NCBI RefSeq assembly: GCF_020523825.1
Contig: NZ_JAJALK010000001.1
Location: forward strand, 62,001 to 126,000
Direction of reading: 5' to 3'
From: Methylobacterium brachiatum
GTDB lineage: Bacteria > Pseudomonadota > Alphaproteobacteria > Rhizobiales > Beijerinckiaceae
Length of the DNA stretch: 64,000 nucleotides
Part shown: piece after piece, positions 51,673-60,238 of the stretch
Layout of the letters: every line of letters starts with the position of its first letter
How positions within the stretch are numbered: position 1 is the stretch's first letter
Made by a program: the position numbers and the translations under genes
The notes under the pieces: model-generated
Databases searched by the model: none
The model's input: only the letters and a program-made list of their open reading frames with translations
What the model was told of the DNA's origin: nothing

Positions 51673-52503
51673 ATGACCGCGCTCACCGACTGGATCGGCC
51701 GAAGCCGCGAGGCCTCGGACCTCGTCACGCCGCGGCTGCTGGCCGAGTTCCGCGCGACCTTCGCGCCGCATCTCGCGCCGAGCCCCGGGGGCACCGCGCC
51801 GCCGGCTCTGCACTGGTGCCTCGCCCCGGAGACGCCACCGGCCGACGCGCTGGGGCCGGACGGCCACGCCGCCAAGGGCGGGTTCCTGCCGCCGGTGCCG
51901 CTGCCGCGACGGATGTGGGCCGGCGGTCAGGTCGAGACCCTGTCGGAGTTGCGCGAGGGCGACCTCGTCACCCGCACCGAGACCGTGCGCGACGTGGCCT
52001 TCAAGGAGGGGCGCAGCGGCCGGCTCTGCTTCGTCACCGTCGAGCACGCGGTCGCCACGGCGCGCGGGCCGGCGATCCGGGAACGGCAGGACATCGTCTA
52101 CCGGGAGGCCGCCGGGGCGCAGAGCGGCGCGGGGTCAGTGGCCGAGCGCGACGACGCGGCCGGCTACGAGCAGGTCTGGGCCGTGCCGGCGACGCCGACG
52201 CTGCTGTTCCGCTACTCGGCCATGACCTTCAACGGCCACCGTTTTCACTACGACCAGCCCTACGCGACCCAGGTGGAGGGCTACGCCGACCTCGTGGTCC
52301 ACGGCCCGATCCAGGCGACGCTGCTGATGAACCTCGCCGCGACCCTGCAGGGGCAGGTGCCGCGGCGCTTCACGTATCGCGGCGTCTCGCCGATGACCGC
52401 GAACCAGATCTTCCGGGTCTGCGGGCGGCGGACAGGGGAGGGGTTCGAGGGCGTGACCCTGGATGAAGCCGGCCATGTCTGCATGCGGGCGCAGGCGACT
52501 TGA
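51673..52503 (+). CDS. Mesaconyl-C4-CoA hydratase-like MaoC-fold dehydratase
   Basis: A 276-residue double hot-dog protein of the FAS1-like dehydratase/mesaconyl-CoA hydratase (Meh) group. The C-terminal MaoC half has FRYSAMTFNGHRFHYDQPYATQVEGY, where NGHRFHYD holds the catalytic Asp/His of the family. The N-terminal half has RRMWAGGQVETLSELREGDLVTRTETV. It would hydrate a C4 or C5 enoyl-CoA such as mesaconyl-CoA. The ATG at 51673 is one base after the dehydrogenase stop, so it is tightly coupled. Genes for a citramalyl-CoA lyase are not in the window, so the full pathway is incomplete here. Confidence 0.87.
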   Translation: MTALTDWIGRSREASDLVTPRLLAEFRATFAPHLAPSPGGTAPPALHWCLAPETPPADALGPDGHAAKGGFLPPVPLPRRMWAGGQVETLSELREGDLVTRTETVRDVAFKEGRSGRLCFVTVEHAVATARGPAIRERQDIVYREAAGAQSGAGSVAERDDAAGYEQVWAVPATPTLLFRYSAMTFNGHRFHYDQPYATQVEGYADLVVHGPIQATLLMNLAATLQGQVPRRFTYRGVSPMTANQIFRVCGRRTGEGFEGVTLDEAGHVCMRAQAT

Positions 52504-52544
52504 GAGCTTTTTTAAGACCGTCCACTTTTGGGGTCGAATCGCGT

Positions 52545-52636
52545 CGTCACCGCGAGCGTCGCGAAGCGACCCAGTGCAGCGCGCGATCTCGGACGGTAGC
52601 GCCTTCCTCGGTTGCTTCGCTGCGCTCGCAATGACG
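52545..52636. repeat. Palindromic intergenic repeat, family 2
   Basis: About 92 bases with outer arms CGTCACCGCGAGCG (52545-52558) and CGCTCGCAATGACG (52623-52636), pairing at 12 of 14 positions. The central part includes GCGAAGCGACC and GGTTGCTTCGC, which also pair. This matches the class of short repeats with GCTTCGC arms seen in alphaproteobacterial intergenic regions. Confidence 0.6.
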
Positions 52637-52675
52637 GGAAGGGCGCTGCCGACCCATAGATAACCCACCCGCGAC

Positions 52676-52761
52676 CTCATCCTGAGGTGTCGCCGCCTGG
52701 TGGCGCCCTCGAAGGAGGGCTCCTTCGAGGCGCGCGTTTCGCGCGCGCACCTCAGGATGAG
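52676..52761. repeat. Palindromic intergenic repeat, family 3
   Basis: An 86-base element with perfect outer arms CTCATCCTGAGGTG (52676-52689) and CACCTCAGGATGAG (52748-52761), and a perfect inner CCTCGAAGGAG (52707-52717) with CTCCTTCGAGG (52720-52730). As RNA it would form a long hairpin. It lies between the hydratase gene and ohr, tail to tail. Confidence 0.7.
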
Positions 52762-52797
52762 CGGGAGGGTTGGAGAAGGGCCGAAAGACGGCCCGGC

Positions 52798-53223
52798 TCA
52801 GGCGAGCTTCAGGCCGACATCGACGTTGCCGCGGGTGGCGTTCGAGTACGGGCAGACCTGGTGGGCGGCGTCCACGAGCTTCTGCGCGTCGGCGCGGTCG
52901 AGGCCGGGAAGGCTGATCGTCAGGTCGGCGGTGATGCCGAAGCCACCCTCGGAGCGCGGGCCGATGCCGACATCGGCGGTGACGCTGGTGTCGGCCGGAA
53001 CCTTGAGCTGCAGGGAGGGGGCGACCGCCTTCATGGCGCCGAGGAAGCAGGCCGAGTAGCCGGAGGCGAAGAGCTGCTCCGGGTTCGCGCCCGGGCCGCC
53101 GGCGCCGCCGAGCTCCTTCGGGGTCGCGAGCTTCACCTCGAAGCTGCCGTCAGCGGTCTTGGCAGCGCCATCGCGGCCACCGGTGGCCGTCGCACTGGTG
53201 CGGTACTTCACGTCTACGGACAT
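52798..53223 (-). CDS. ohr: Organic hydroperoxide reductase Ohr (OsmC family)
   Basis: A 141-residue OsmC/Ohr peroxidase that reduces organic hydroperoxides, using a lipoyl-linked reductant in known cases. The two redox cysteines are present: FASGYSACFLGAM (Cys about 59) and HQVCPYSNATRGN (Cys about 124). The starting MSVDVKYRTSATATGGRDG is typical. The ATG at 53223 follows a CCGGAG site seven bases away. It is transcribed leftward from a promoter overlapping an inverted repeat near the end of the adenine deaminase gene. The regulator OhrR is not in the window. Confidence 0.96.
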   Translation of the reverse strand: MSVDVKYRTSATATGGRDGAAKTADGSFEVKLATPKELGGAGGPGANPEQLFASGYSACFLGAMKAVAPSLQLKVPADTSVTADVGIGPRSEGGFGITADLTISLPGLDRADAQKLVDAAHQVCPYSNATRGNVDVGLKLA

Positions 53224-53290
53224 GGCGATCTCCGGTTACAAAAAGAGAGTCGGCATCTAGGGCCGGCGCACCCAACGCATAGTCCCGATG

Positions 53291-53308
53291 TAGATTGTGC
53301 GCAATCTA
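53291..53308 (-). promoter_or_regulatory. Candidate OhrR-type operator overlapping the ohr promoter
   Basis: TAGATTG-TGCG-CAATCTA is an inverted repeat with seven-bp arms. Read on the minus strand it contains TTGCGC, followed 17 bases later by TATGCG, a plausible -35/-10 pair for ohr, whose ATG is at 53223. Overlap of the repeat with the -35 suits a MarR-family repressor such as OhrR. This is inference. Confidence 0.5.
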
Positions 53309-53310
53309 TT

Positions 53311-55032
53311 TCACGGGTCGATCAGCGCGAAACGGTCGACATCCACAAGGCCCTTGTCGGTGATCTTCAGGTGCGGGATCACCGGCAGCGGCAGGAACGC
53401 CACCTGCAGGAACGGCTCGGGCAGGACCACGCCGAGGCCGCGCGCCGACGCCCGCAGGGTCACGAGCGCGGCGCGGATCGAATCGAACGGCAGCAGGCTC
53501 ATCAGCCCGGCGACCGGCAGGGCGATCTCGGCGAGCACCCGGCCGCCCTCGACCACGACGAAGCCGCCCTCGATCTCGCCCAGCCGGTTCACCGCCACGG
53601 CCATGTCGGCATCGTCGGCGCCGACCACGGTGACGTTATGGCTGTCATGCCCGACCGAGGAGGCGATCGCTCCGCGCTTGAGGCCGAACCCCTTCACGAA
53701 GGCGACGCCGATGCCGCGCTCGCCCGGCGGGGTCTTCCCGTGGCGCTCGACCACCGCGACCTTGATGACATCCTGGTCGAGGTCGATCCGGCGCTCGCCG
53801 TTCGTATAGGGCAGCGACAGGTCGTGCCTCAGGGTGATGATCTTGCCCGGCATCACACCGATCACCGGCGTCGACGGCCCGGAGCCGGCGGCCGCGAAAT
53901 CGGCCGCCGTCACCCGGCGCGCCCGCAGGCTCCCCCGGCCGATCGGCTGGATGGCCGGCCGATTCGCGAACAACGCTTCCTCCACGAGCCGCCCGGCGCT
54001 GAACACCTGCGCGACGCGACACTCCAAAAAATCGTCGAGCACGACGAGGTCGGCGCGCTGGCCCGGCGCCACGAGCCCGCGATCGTGCAGCCCGACCGCC
54101 CGGGCCGCCGACCACGACGCCGTCCGGTAGGCCGCAAGCGGCGGCGCGCCCAGCGCGATCGCCGTGCGGATGACGTAGTCGAGATGCCCCTCCTCTGCGA
54201 TGTCGAGGGGGTTCCGGTCGTCGGTGCAGAAGGCCAGGAACGGCGCCGTGCGCTCGGTCAGGATCGGCGCCAGGGCGTGCAGGTCCTTGGAGACCGAGCC
54301 CTCGCGGATCAGCACGGTCATGCCCTTCGAGAGCTTCTCCATCGCCTCTTCGGGCGTGGTCGCCTCGTGCTCGGTGCGGATACCGGCCGCGATGTAGCCG
54401 TTGAGCGCGGTGCCGCGCAGCAGCGGCGCGTGGCCGTCGATCAGGCGGCCCTGGAACGCCGCGAGTTTTTCCAGGGCACCCGGGTCCCCGGCGAGCACGC
54501 CCGGAAAGTTCATGAATTCGGCGAGCCCGATCACCTTCGGATGGTCGGCGAAGGGCAGCAGGTCCGCTGCGCCGATCCGCGCGCCCGAGGTCTCGAGGTG
54601 GTCGGTGGCCGGCACGCAGGAGGAGAGCTGGACCCGCAAATCCATCGCCAGGGTCTCGGACGAGGCCAGGAACCACCGGAAGGCGTCGGTGCCGAGCACG
54701 TTGGCCATCTCGTGCGGGTCGCACAGACCGGTGGTGACGCCGTGGGGCAGGACGCAGCGCTCGAATTCCTGCGGCGGCATCAGCGAGGATTCGACGTGGA
54801 AGTGGGCGTCGATGAAGCCTGGCACCACGACCTTGCCGGAGACGTCCACCTCACGCCGGCCGCGATAGCCGCCGAAGGTCCCGACGATCCGGTCGCCGCA
54901 GATGGCGATGTCGGACGCGACGAGGTCGCCGGTGACGAGGTCGAGGAAGCGGCCGCCCTTGAGGACGAGATCCGCCTCGGTCCGGCCCTGGCCCTGGTCG
55001 ATGGCCCGCCGCAGGAAATCCACTCGGTTCAT
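53311..55032 (-). CDS. ade: Adenine deaminase
   Basis: A 573-residue amidohydrolase-superfamily enzyme that converts adenine to hypoxanthine. Metal motifs are [12 protein letters not shown] (about residues 75-86) and the later [11 protein letters not shown]. The conserved [10 protein letters not shown] and AFCTDDR are visible, as is the C-terminal SVGHDSHN and [14 protein letters not shown]. The ATG at 55032 starts [11 protein letters not shown]; the earlier in-frame 55089 start is not conserved. It is a stand-alone gene for purine salvage, and its stop is two bases from the operator region of ohr. Confidence 0.94.
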   Translation of the reverse strand: MNRVDFLRRAIDQGQGRTEADLVLKGGRFLDLVTGDLVASDIAICGDRIVGTFGGYRGRREVDVSGKVVVPGFIDAHFHVESSLMPPQEFERCVLPHGVTTGLCDPHEMANVLGTDAFRWFLASSETLAMDLRVQLSSCVPATDHLETSGARIGAADLLPFADHPKVIGLAEFMNFPGVLAGDPGALEKLAAFQGRLIDGHAPLLRGTALNGYIAAGIRTEHEATTPEEAMEKLSKGMTVLIREGSVSKDLHALAPILTERTAPFLAFCTDDRNPLDIAEEGHLDYVIRTAIALGAPPLAAYRTASWSAARAVGLHDRGLVAPGQRADLVVLDDFLECRVAQVFSAGRLVEEALFANRPAIQPIGRGSLRARRVTAADFAAAGSGPSTPVIGVMPGKIITLRHDLSLPYTNGERRIDLDQDVIKVAVVERHGKTPPGERGIGVAFVKGFGLKRGAIASSVGHDSHNVTVVGADDADMAVAVNRLGEIEGGFVVVEGGRVLAEIALPVAGLMSLLPFDSIRAALVTLRASARGLGVVLPEPFLQVAFLPLPVIPHLKITDKGLVDVDRFALIDP

Positions 55033-55178
55033 CCTACGATTCGCCTCTCTCGCGTCCCGGTATCCGCCGGGAGCATGACACGGTCGCACCCGCTTGCGCG
55101 ACGCTTGCAGCGGCGGCGCGGCGGGCGCAGAAGCCCCTACCTTTGAAAGATTCGCTTCTGAACCGATTGAACCGCGCG

Positions 55179-57008
55179 ATGCCTGCCTATCGTTCCCGCA
55201 CCACGACCCATGGCCGCAACATGGCCGGCGCCCGCGGCCTCTGGCGCGCCACCGGCATGAAGGACGGCGATTTCGGCAAGCCGATCATCGCCGTGGTCAA
55301 CTCGTTCACCCAGTTCGTGCCCGGCCATGTCCACCTGAAGGATCTCGGCCAGCTGGTGGCCCGGGAGATCGAGAAGGCCGGAGGCGTCGCCAAGGAGTTC
55401 AACACCATCGCGGTCGATGACGGCATCGCGATGGGCCATGACGGCATGCTCTACTCGCTGCCGTCCCGGGAGCTGATCGCCGATTCCGTCGAGTACATGG
55501 TCAACGCGCACTGCGCCGATGCGATGGTGTGCATCTCGAATTGCGACAAGATCACCCCCGGCATGCTGATGGCCTGCCTGCGGCTGAACATCCCGACGGT
55601 GTTCGTCTCGGGCGGCCCGATGGAGGCCGGCAAGGTCCAGCTGCCCGGCATCGCTAAGAAGGTCGACCTGGTCGACGCGATGATCGCGGCCGCCGACGAC
55701 CGGATCTCGGACGCCGATGTCGAGGTGATCGAGCGCTCGGCCTGCCCGACCTGCGGCTCCTGCTCGGGCATGTTCACCGCGAACTCGATGAACTGCCTGA
55801 CCGAAGCCCTCGGGCTCGCCCTGCCGGGCAACGGCTCGGTGCTGGCGACCCATGCCGACCGCAAGCGCCTGTTCGTCGAGGCCGGCCACCTGATCGTGGA
55901 CCTCGCCCGCCGCCATTACGAGCAGGACGATGCGAGCGTGCTGCCCCGCGCGGTGGCGAGCTTCACGGCCTTCGAGAACGCCATGACCCTCGACATCGCC
56001 ATGGGCGGCTCGACCAACACGGTGCTGCACCTGCTGGCCGCCGCCCACGAGGGCGAGGTGGCGTTCACCATGGCCGATATCGACCGGCTGTCCCGGCGGG
56101 TGCCGGTCCTGTGCAAGGTCGCTCCGGCGGTGGCCAACGTCCACATGGAGGATGTCCATCGGGCCGGCGGGATCATGGCCATCCTGGGCGAGCTCGACCG
56201 GGCCGGACTGATCGACACCGAGACCGGCAATGTCTCGGCCGGGACCCTCGGCGCGGCGCTCGCCCGCTGGGACGTCCGCGGCGAACCGGCCGCCTCGGTC
56301 CAAAACTTCTACCGCGCCGCGCCTGGCGGCGTGCCGACCCAGGTGGCGTTCAGCCAGGAATCCCGCTTCGACGAACTCGATCTCGACCGGGAGGGCGGTG
56401 TGATCCGCGACGCCGCCCACGCCTATTCGCAGGATGGCGGCCTCGCGGTGCTGTACGGCAACCTTGCCGAGCAGGGCTGCATCGTGAAGACCGCGGGCGT
56501 CGACGCCTCGATCCTCACCTTCGAGGGGCGCGCCCGGGTGTTCGAGAGCCAGGACGCGGCGGTGGACGGCATCCTCAACGGCAAGGTCACGGCCGGCGAG
56601 GTCGTGCTGATCCGCTACGAGGGCCCGCGCGGTGGCCCCGGCATGCAGGAGATGCTCTATCCGACGAGCTACCTGAAATCGAAGGGCCTCGGCAAAGCCT
56701 GCGCGCTGGTCACCGACGGGCGCTTCTCGGGCGGCTCCTCCGGCCTGTCGATCGGCCACGTTTCTCCCGAAGCCGCGGAGGGCGGGCTGATCGGCCTCGT
56801 GCGCGACGGCGACACCATCGCCATCGACATCCCGGCCCGCAGCATCCGCCTCGACGTCGAGCCCGCCGAACTGGAGCAGCGGCGCGCCGAGCAGGATGCC
56901 GCCGGCTGGCAACCGGCGAGCCCGCGCAAGCGCAAGGTCAGCACGGCGCTGCGCGCCTACGCGATGCTGACCACCAGCGCGGCCCACGGGGCGGTGCGGC
57001 GGGTGTGA
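55179..57008 (+). CDS. ilvD: Dihydroxy-acid dehydratase
   Basis: A 609-residue Fe-S enzyme of branched-chain amino acid synthesis. It dehydrates 2,3-dihydroxy-isovalerate and -methylvalerate to the keto acids for valine, isoleucine and leucine. Fe-S cysteine motifs are [11 protein letters not shown] and [19 protein letters not shown], and [17 protein letters not shown] and [18 protein letters not shown] regions are typical of IlvD. It is close to E. coli IlvD. The ATG at 55179 ([15 protein letters not shown]) is chosen; an in-frame TTG at 55143 adds twelve residues without support. It stands alone. Confidence 0.97.
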   Translation: MPAYRSRTTTHGRNMAGARGLWRATGMKDGDFGKPIIAVVNSFTQFVPGHVHLKDLGQLVAREIEKAGGVAKEFNTIAVDDGIAMGHDGMLYSLPSRELIADSVEYMVNAHCADAMVCISNCDKITPGMLMACLRLNIPTVFVSGGPMEAGKVQLPGIAKKVDLVDAMIAAADDRISDADVEVIERSACPTCGSCSGMFTANSMNCLTEALGLALPGNGSVLATHADRKRLFVEAGHLIVDLARRHYEQDDASVLPRAVASFTAFENAMTLDIAMGGSTNTVLHLLAAAHEGEVAFTMADIDRLSRRVPVLCKVAPAVANVHMEDVHRAGGIMAILGELDRAGLIDTETGNVSAGTLGAALARWDVRGEPAASVQNFYRAAPGGVPTQVAFSQESRFDELDLDREGGVIRDAAHAYSQDGGLAVLYGNLAEQGCIVKTAGVDASILTFEGRARVFESQDAAVDGILNGKVTAGEVVLIRYEGPRGGPGMQEMLYPTSYLKSKGLGKACALVTDGRFSGGSSGLSIGHVSPEAAEGGLIGLVRDGDTIAIDIPARSIRLDVEPAELEQRRAEQDAAGWQPASPRKRKVSTALRAYAMLTTSAAHGAVRRV

Positions 57009-57062
57009 TTGTTTGCCTGGCCGGACAATCCTGAAGGCAGCGGCCTTCGCTTAAAAAGCACT

Positions 57063-57173
57063 GTCATTCCGGGGCGCCGCAGGCGAGCCCGGAATCCAGA
57101 GCCGCGATCGGTGCAGGACTTGAGCCGTCGGCCGTTATGGATCCCGGGCTCCGCTTCGCGGCCCTGGAATGAC
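57063..57173. repeat. Palindromic intergenic repeat, family 1, copy B
   Basis: About 111 bases. Outer arms GTCATTCCGGGGC (57063-57075) and GCCCTGGAATGAC (57161-57173) pair at 12 of 13 positions, with inner GAGCCCGGAATCC pairing to GGATCCCGGGCTC at 12 of 13. It resembles the copy at 49522-49633 in order and sequence. It lies between ilvD and the GDSL hydrolase, tail to tail, so it may also terminate transcription. Confidence 0.7.
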
Positions 57174-57230
57174 GGGTTCGAAGCTTGAGCGGTGCTGCAC
57201 TTTGCAGATGCGCGATCGGACCCGTTCTAG

Positions 57231-57911
57231 TCAGCGCAGCGCCAGCATGAGGGCCACGCCGGCGATTACGATGGCCGCCACGGTCGCCAGCATCGCAAGG
57301 CGTAGGCCTTTCAATCGCAGCAGCCTCCCACCGCCGGACGCCCGAGCCAAATCCACCGCCGGCGCCCGCCCCAGAGCCGACAGCATCAGCGGCTCGATCG
57401 CCTGGTAGCCGGCCGGGCTGAGATGCAGGCCGTCGGTGGTGTAGGCCCGGCGTAGCGCCCCGGATTCGTCGGCCAGCACCGCGTGATAGTCGATGAAGGT
57501 CGCGCCGTGCTCGTGGGCGTGGTCCCGCAGCCACGCGTTCACGGCGGCGATCATGGCCGGGGCATCCGGGACCTCCGGGTTCCAGGGGATCCGGGCGGCC
57601 GGCATGATCGACCCGACCCAGGCTTTCACGCCCATCGCTTGGGCCTCGTCGAGCATGCCGGCCAGCGTCCGTGCGATCTCGTCGGCGGGGACGAAGAAGC
57701 CCTCGTTGCGACCGATATCGTTGACCCCGCACAGGAGATGGACACCCTGCGCGCCGGTCTCCTCGAGGTCGCGGCGGAACCGCATGGTGATCCAGCGCGC
57801 CGTCTGGCCGGACCCGCCCCGCGGGATCAGGCCGTGGGCCGCGAAGGTCGCGGCGCGGTGGAAGCCCCAGGCCTCGGTGATCGAGTCCCCGATGAACACG
57901 ATCGGCGTCAC
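57231..57911 (-). CDS. SGNH/GDSL hydrolase with C-terminal membrane segment
   Basis: A 226-residue SGNH-family esterase. Block I is IVFIGDSITEAWG (Ser in GDSI, about residue 10), block III GVNDIGRNEG, and block V has the Asp/His in YTTDGLHLSPAGYQ. A C-terminal hydrophobic segment LAMLATVAAIVIAGVALMLAL (about residues 203-223) is unusual and suggests membrane tethering. The GTG at 57911 is used; a TTG at 57914 could add one residue. It follows the larger SGNH gene by six bases, and together with the fucose synthase forms an operon. Confidence 0.85.
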   Translation of the reverse strand: MTPIVFIGDSITEAWGFHRAATFAAHGLIPRGGSGQTARWITMRFRRDLEETGAQGVHLLCGVNDIGRNEGFFVPADEIARTLAGMLDEAQAMGVKAWVGSIMPAARIPWNPEVPDAPAMIAAVNAWLRDHAHEHGATFIDYHAVLADESGALRRAYTTDGLHLSPAGYQAIEPLMLSALGRAPAVDLARASGGGRLLRLKGLRLAMLATVAAIVIAGVALMLALR

Positions 57912-57917
57912 CAAGGC

Positions 57918-58949
57918 CTATCCCTCGGACGGAAGGCCGAGCACGTCCGCGACCTCCGCGGCCAAGCGGTCGGCCATCATCTGGCGGCCCTCGGAGGTGA
58001 CGTGCACGATGTCGGTGAACAGGAAGCGGCTGTCGGATTCGAAGATCCGGCTGAGGTCGCGTGTCGTGAACAATCCCTGCGTCAGGCCATCCGCCTGGAG
58101 CCGGCCGAGCACCTGCTCGATCCGGGTGTATTGTCGGTCGAGATAGGCGAGGAATTCCCCCGAGGCGGCGCTCTGCTCGTCACCGATCCACTCGGTCTTG
58201 CGGACGACCGCCGGCTGCAGGAGGAACCGCACCGGCGCGCCGATGCCGCCGGAGAGGCGGGCGAGGCGCTTCAGCGCCAGCTCGAACTGGCGCACCACCT
58301 CCCATTCCCAGATGTCCGACTGCCAGTTCGTCAGCGCCCGCAGGTTGTCGAGCCGGCCGAAGATCAGCGCCTGAAGGCTGTCGTAGGACAGATCCTCGGC
58401 CTCCGCATTCACCTTCGTCGTGTTGAAGAAGTAGTCGTACAGGGTTTCCTGGGCGAAGTGATTGTACGGATAGCCGGCACGCGGATCGAAGCTCCACGGC
58501 TGGAAGATGTCCGTGGCGCCGCCCAGCACGAAGATCACGGCCGGCTGAAGGTCCATCAGCCGGGTGGTGATCAGCGCAATCATCTGGTTCAGGCAGGCCG
58601 AGGTCGCGCCGAAATTGTAGACCCGGGCGCCCTCGCCGTGGAGGCGCTTCAGCCCGGTCTCCAGGCGGCCCGGAATGGTGTCGGCGAAGACCTGGCCGTC
58701 GACCAGCGTGCTGTCGCCGACGACGAAGACGCGCAGGGTCTCGGAGGCGGGGCGCGCCTCGGGATGGCTGTCGTTCCGGTAGCCGAGCGCGTCGTACCGC
58801 CAGCCCTGTCCCGCCGCCGACGCGAGCGGCTTGCCGGCGAACTGGGTGTAGGGCGCCGGGAAGCGAATGTTCGAATCGAACGTGTGGAAGTCGCGCAGGA
58901 ACTTGCGCCGTCGCGCCTGCTCGGCTTCGTCAGGGGCCCGCGGGGCCAT
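57918..58949 (-). CDS. SGNH/GDSL hydrolase-family protein (larger)
   Basis: A 343-residue protein with SGNH motifs: VFVVGDSTLVDGQ (Ser in GDST, about residue 71), LGGATDIFQPW (block III-like GGATD), and the C-terminal FTDIVHVTSEGRQMMA (Asp/His pair). The N-terminal 40 residues are polar and without a signal peptide. The ATG at 58949 has an AGGAGAACC site before it, so it is preferred over the in-frame 59033 start. It lies between the fucose synthase and the small GDSL hydrolase. Probably modifies an acyl or acetyl group on a glycan, which is inference. Confidence 0.78.
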   Translation of the reverse strand: MAPRAPDEAEQARRRKFLRDFHTFDSNIRFPAPYTQFAGKPLASAAGQGWRYDALGYRNDSHPEARPASETLRVFVVGDSTLVDGQVFADTIPGRLETGLKRLHGEGARVYNFGATSACLNQMIALITTRLMDLQPAVIFVLGGATDIFQPWSFDPRAGYPYNHFAQETLYDYFFNTTKVNAEAEDLSYDSLQALIFGRLDNLRALTNWQSDIWEWEVVRQFELALKRLARLSGGIGAPVRFLLQPAVVRKTEWIGDEQSAASGEFLAYLDRQYTRIEQVLGRLQADGLTQGLFTTRDLSRIFESDSRFLFTDIVHVTSEGRQMMADRLAAEVADVLGLPSEG

Positions 58950-58992
58950 GCTGGTTCTCCTGCCCGATTGGGATGTCGCGCCGTGGCCGTGA

Positions 58993-59967
58993 TCAGCCGC
59001 GCAGCGTGGCGTGGTTCTCGAGGAACCAGCCATAGGTCTGGCGCAGCCCCTGCTCCAGGCCGATCTCCGGCTGCCAGCCCATGGCGCGCAGCCGCGACAC
59101 GTCCATCAGCTTGCGCGGCGTGCCGTCCGGCTTGGTCGCGTCGAACTCGAGCCGGCCCTCGTAGCCGATCACCCGCGCCAGGGCCTCGGCCAGCTGGCGG
59201 ATGGTGCAATCCGCGCCGGTGCCGACATTGATGTGCGACAAGTCCGGCCGGGTGTTGGCCGCGTAGACCGCGTCGTCCAGCTCCATCACGAACACGCCGG
59301 CACGGGCCATGTCGTCGACATGCAGGAACTCGCGCATCGCCCGACCCGTGCCCCAGACCGTGACGGAGGGGCGGCCCTCCTGCCTCGCCTCGTGCAGGCG
59401 CCGCATCAGCGCCGGCAGGACGTGGGCGTTCTGCGGGTGGAAGTTGTCGTTGGGCCCGTACAGGTTGGTCGGCATCACGCTGCGGTAGCGCCGCCCGTAT
59501 TGGCGGTTGTAGCTCTCGCACATCTTGATCCCGGCGATCTTGGCGATCGCGTAGGGCTCGTTGGTCGGCTCCAGCAGCCCGGTCAGCAGCGCGTCCTCGC
59601 GCATCGGCTGCTCCGCGTGCTTCGGGTAGATGCAGGAGGAGCCCAGGAACAGCAGCCGGTCGACGTCGCTCGTGTGTGCGGCGTGGATGAGGTTCGACTG
59701 GATCAGCAGGTTCTCGTGGATGAACTCGGCCGGGTAGGTGTTGTTGGCGTGGATGCCGCCGACCTTGGCGGCGGCGAAGTAGACCTGGTCGATCCGGTGC
59801 GTGGCGAAGAAGGCCCGGACCGCGGCCTGATCGAGCAGATCCAACGCCTGCCGGTCCGCCGTGAGAATCCGCGTGTAGCCCAGCTCGCGCAGCCGGCGCA
59901 CGATCGCCGACCCCACCATCCCGCGGTGCCCCGCAACGAAGATGGTCCTGTCCCGCCCGTCCATCAC
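58993..59967 (-). CDS. fcl: GDP-L-fucose synthase
   Basis: A 324-residue epimerase/reductase that makes GDP-L-fucose from GDP-4-keto-6-deoxymannose. The NADP-binding [13 protein letters not shown] is at about residues 13-25, the family [18 protein letters not shown] near 65-82, and the catalytic Ser/Tyr/Lys in LGSSCIYPK and [12 protein letters not shown]-terminal signature is RALHVDDM-like [22 protein letters not shown]-mannose dehydratase (gmd) is not in the window, so its partner must be elsewhere. The gene begins the minus-strand operon with the two SGNH hydrolases. Confidence 0.94.
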   Translation of the reverse strand: MMDGRDRTIFVAGHRGMVGSAIVRRLRELGYTRILTADRQALDLLDQAAVRAFFATHRIDQVYFAAAKVGGIHANNTYPAEFIHENLLIQSNLIHAAHTSDVDRLLFLGSSCIYPKHAEQPMREDALLTGLLEPTNEPYAIAKIAGIKMCESYNRQYGRRYRSVMPTNLYGPNDNFHPQNAHVLPALMRRLHEARQEGRPSVTVWGTGRAMREFLHVDDMARAGVFVMELDDAVYAANTRPDLSHINVGTGADCTIRQLAEALARVIGYEGRLEFDATKPDGTPRKLMDVSRLRAMGWQPEIGLEQGLRQTYGWFLENHATLRG

Positions 59968-60238
59968 GCGTCCATTCTCTCCGGCCGGCGCTCGCTCGGC
60001 CCCTATACCCCCGGTCGGAGCCGATATCGCTGCGAAAAGGCGCGTTTTCTGAGGCGGGCGGACCCGCCGCCGCAGCGCGGCAGGAGATGCAGCGCGAGAC
60101 GCGAAATTGCGATTACAAATACAACCGAAAGTTGGTGTTAAGCATTCTACCAGAAGCTGTGTCTGTACCAGCCTAGCGCCCGCCGGACTTCAGGACCGCG
60201 GCGGGATCTGCAGGGCCGCACGGCAATGGAGTCTCCAG

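Noticed and set aside
52687..55146. Plus-strand frame of 819 codons opposite ohr and ade
   Set aside because: Antisense shadow with Arg-rich low-complexity translation.
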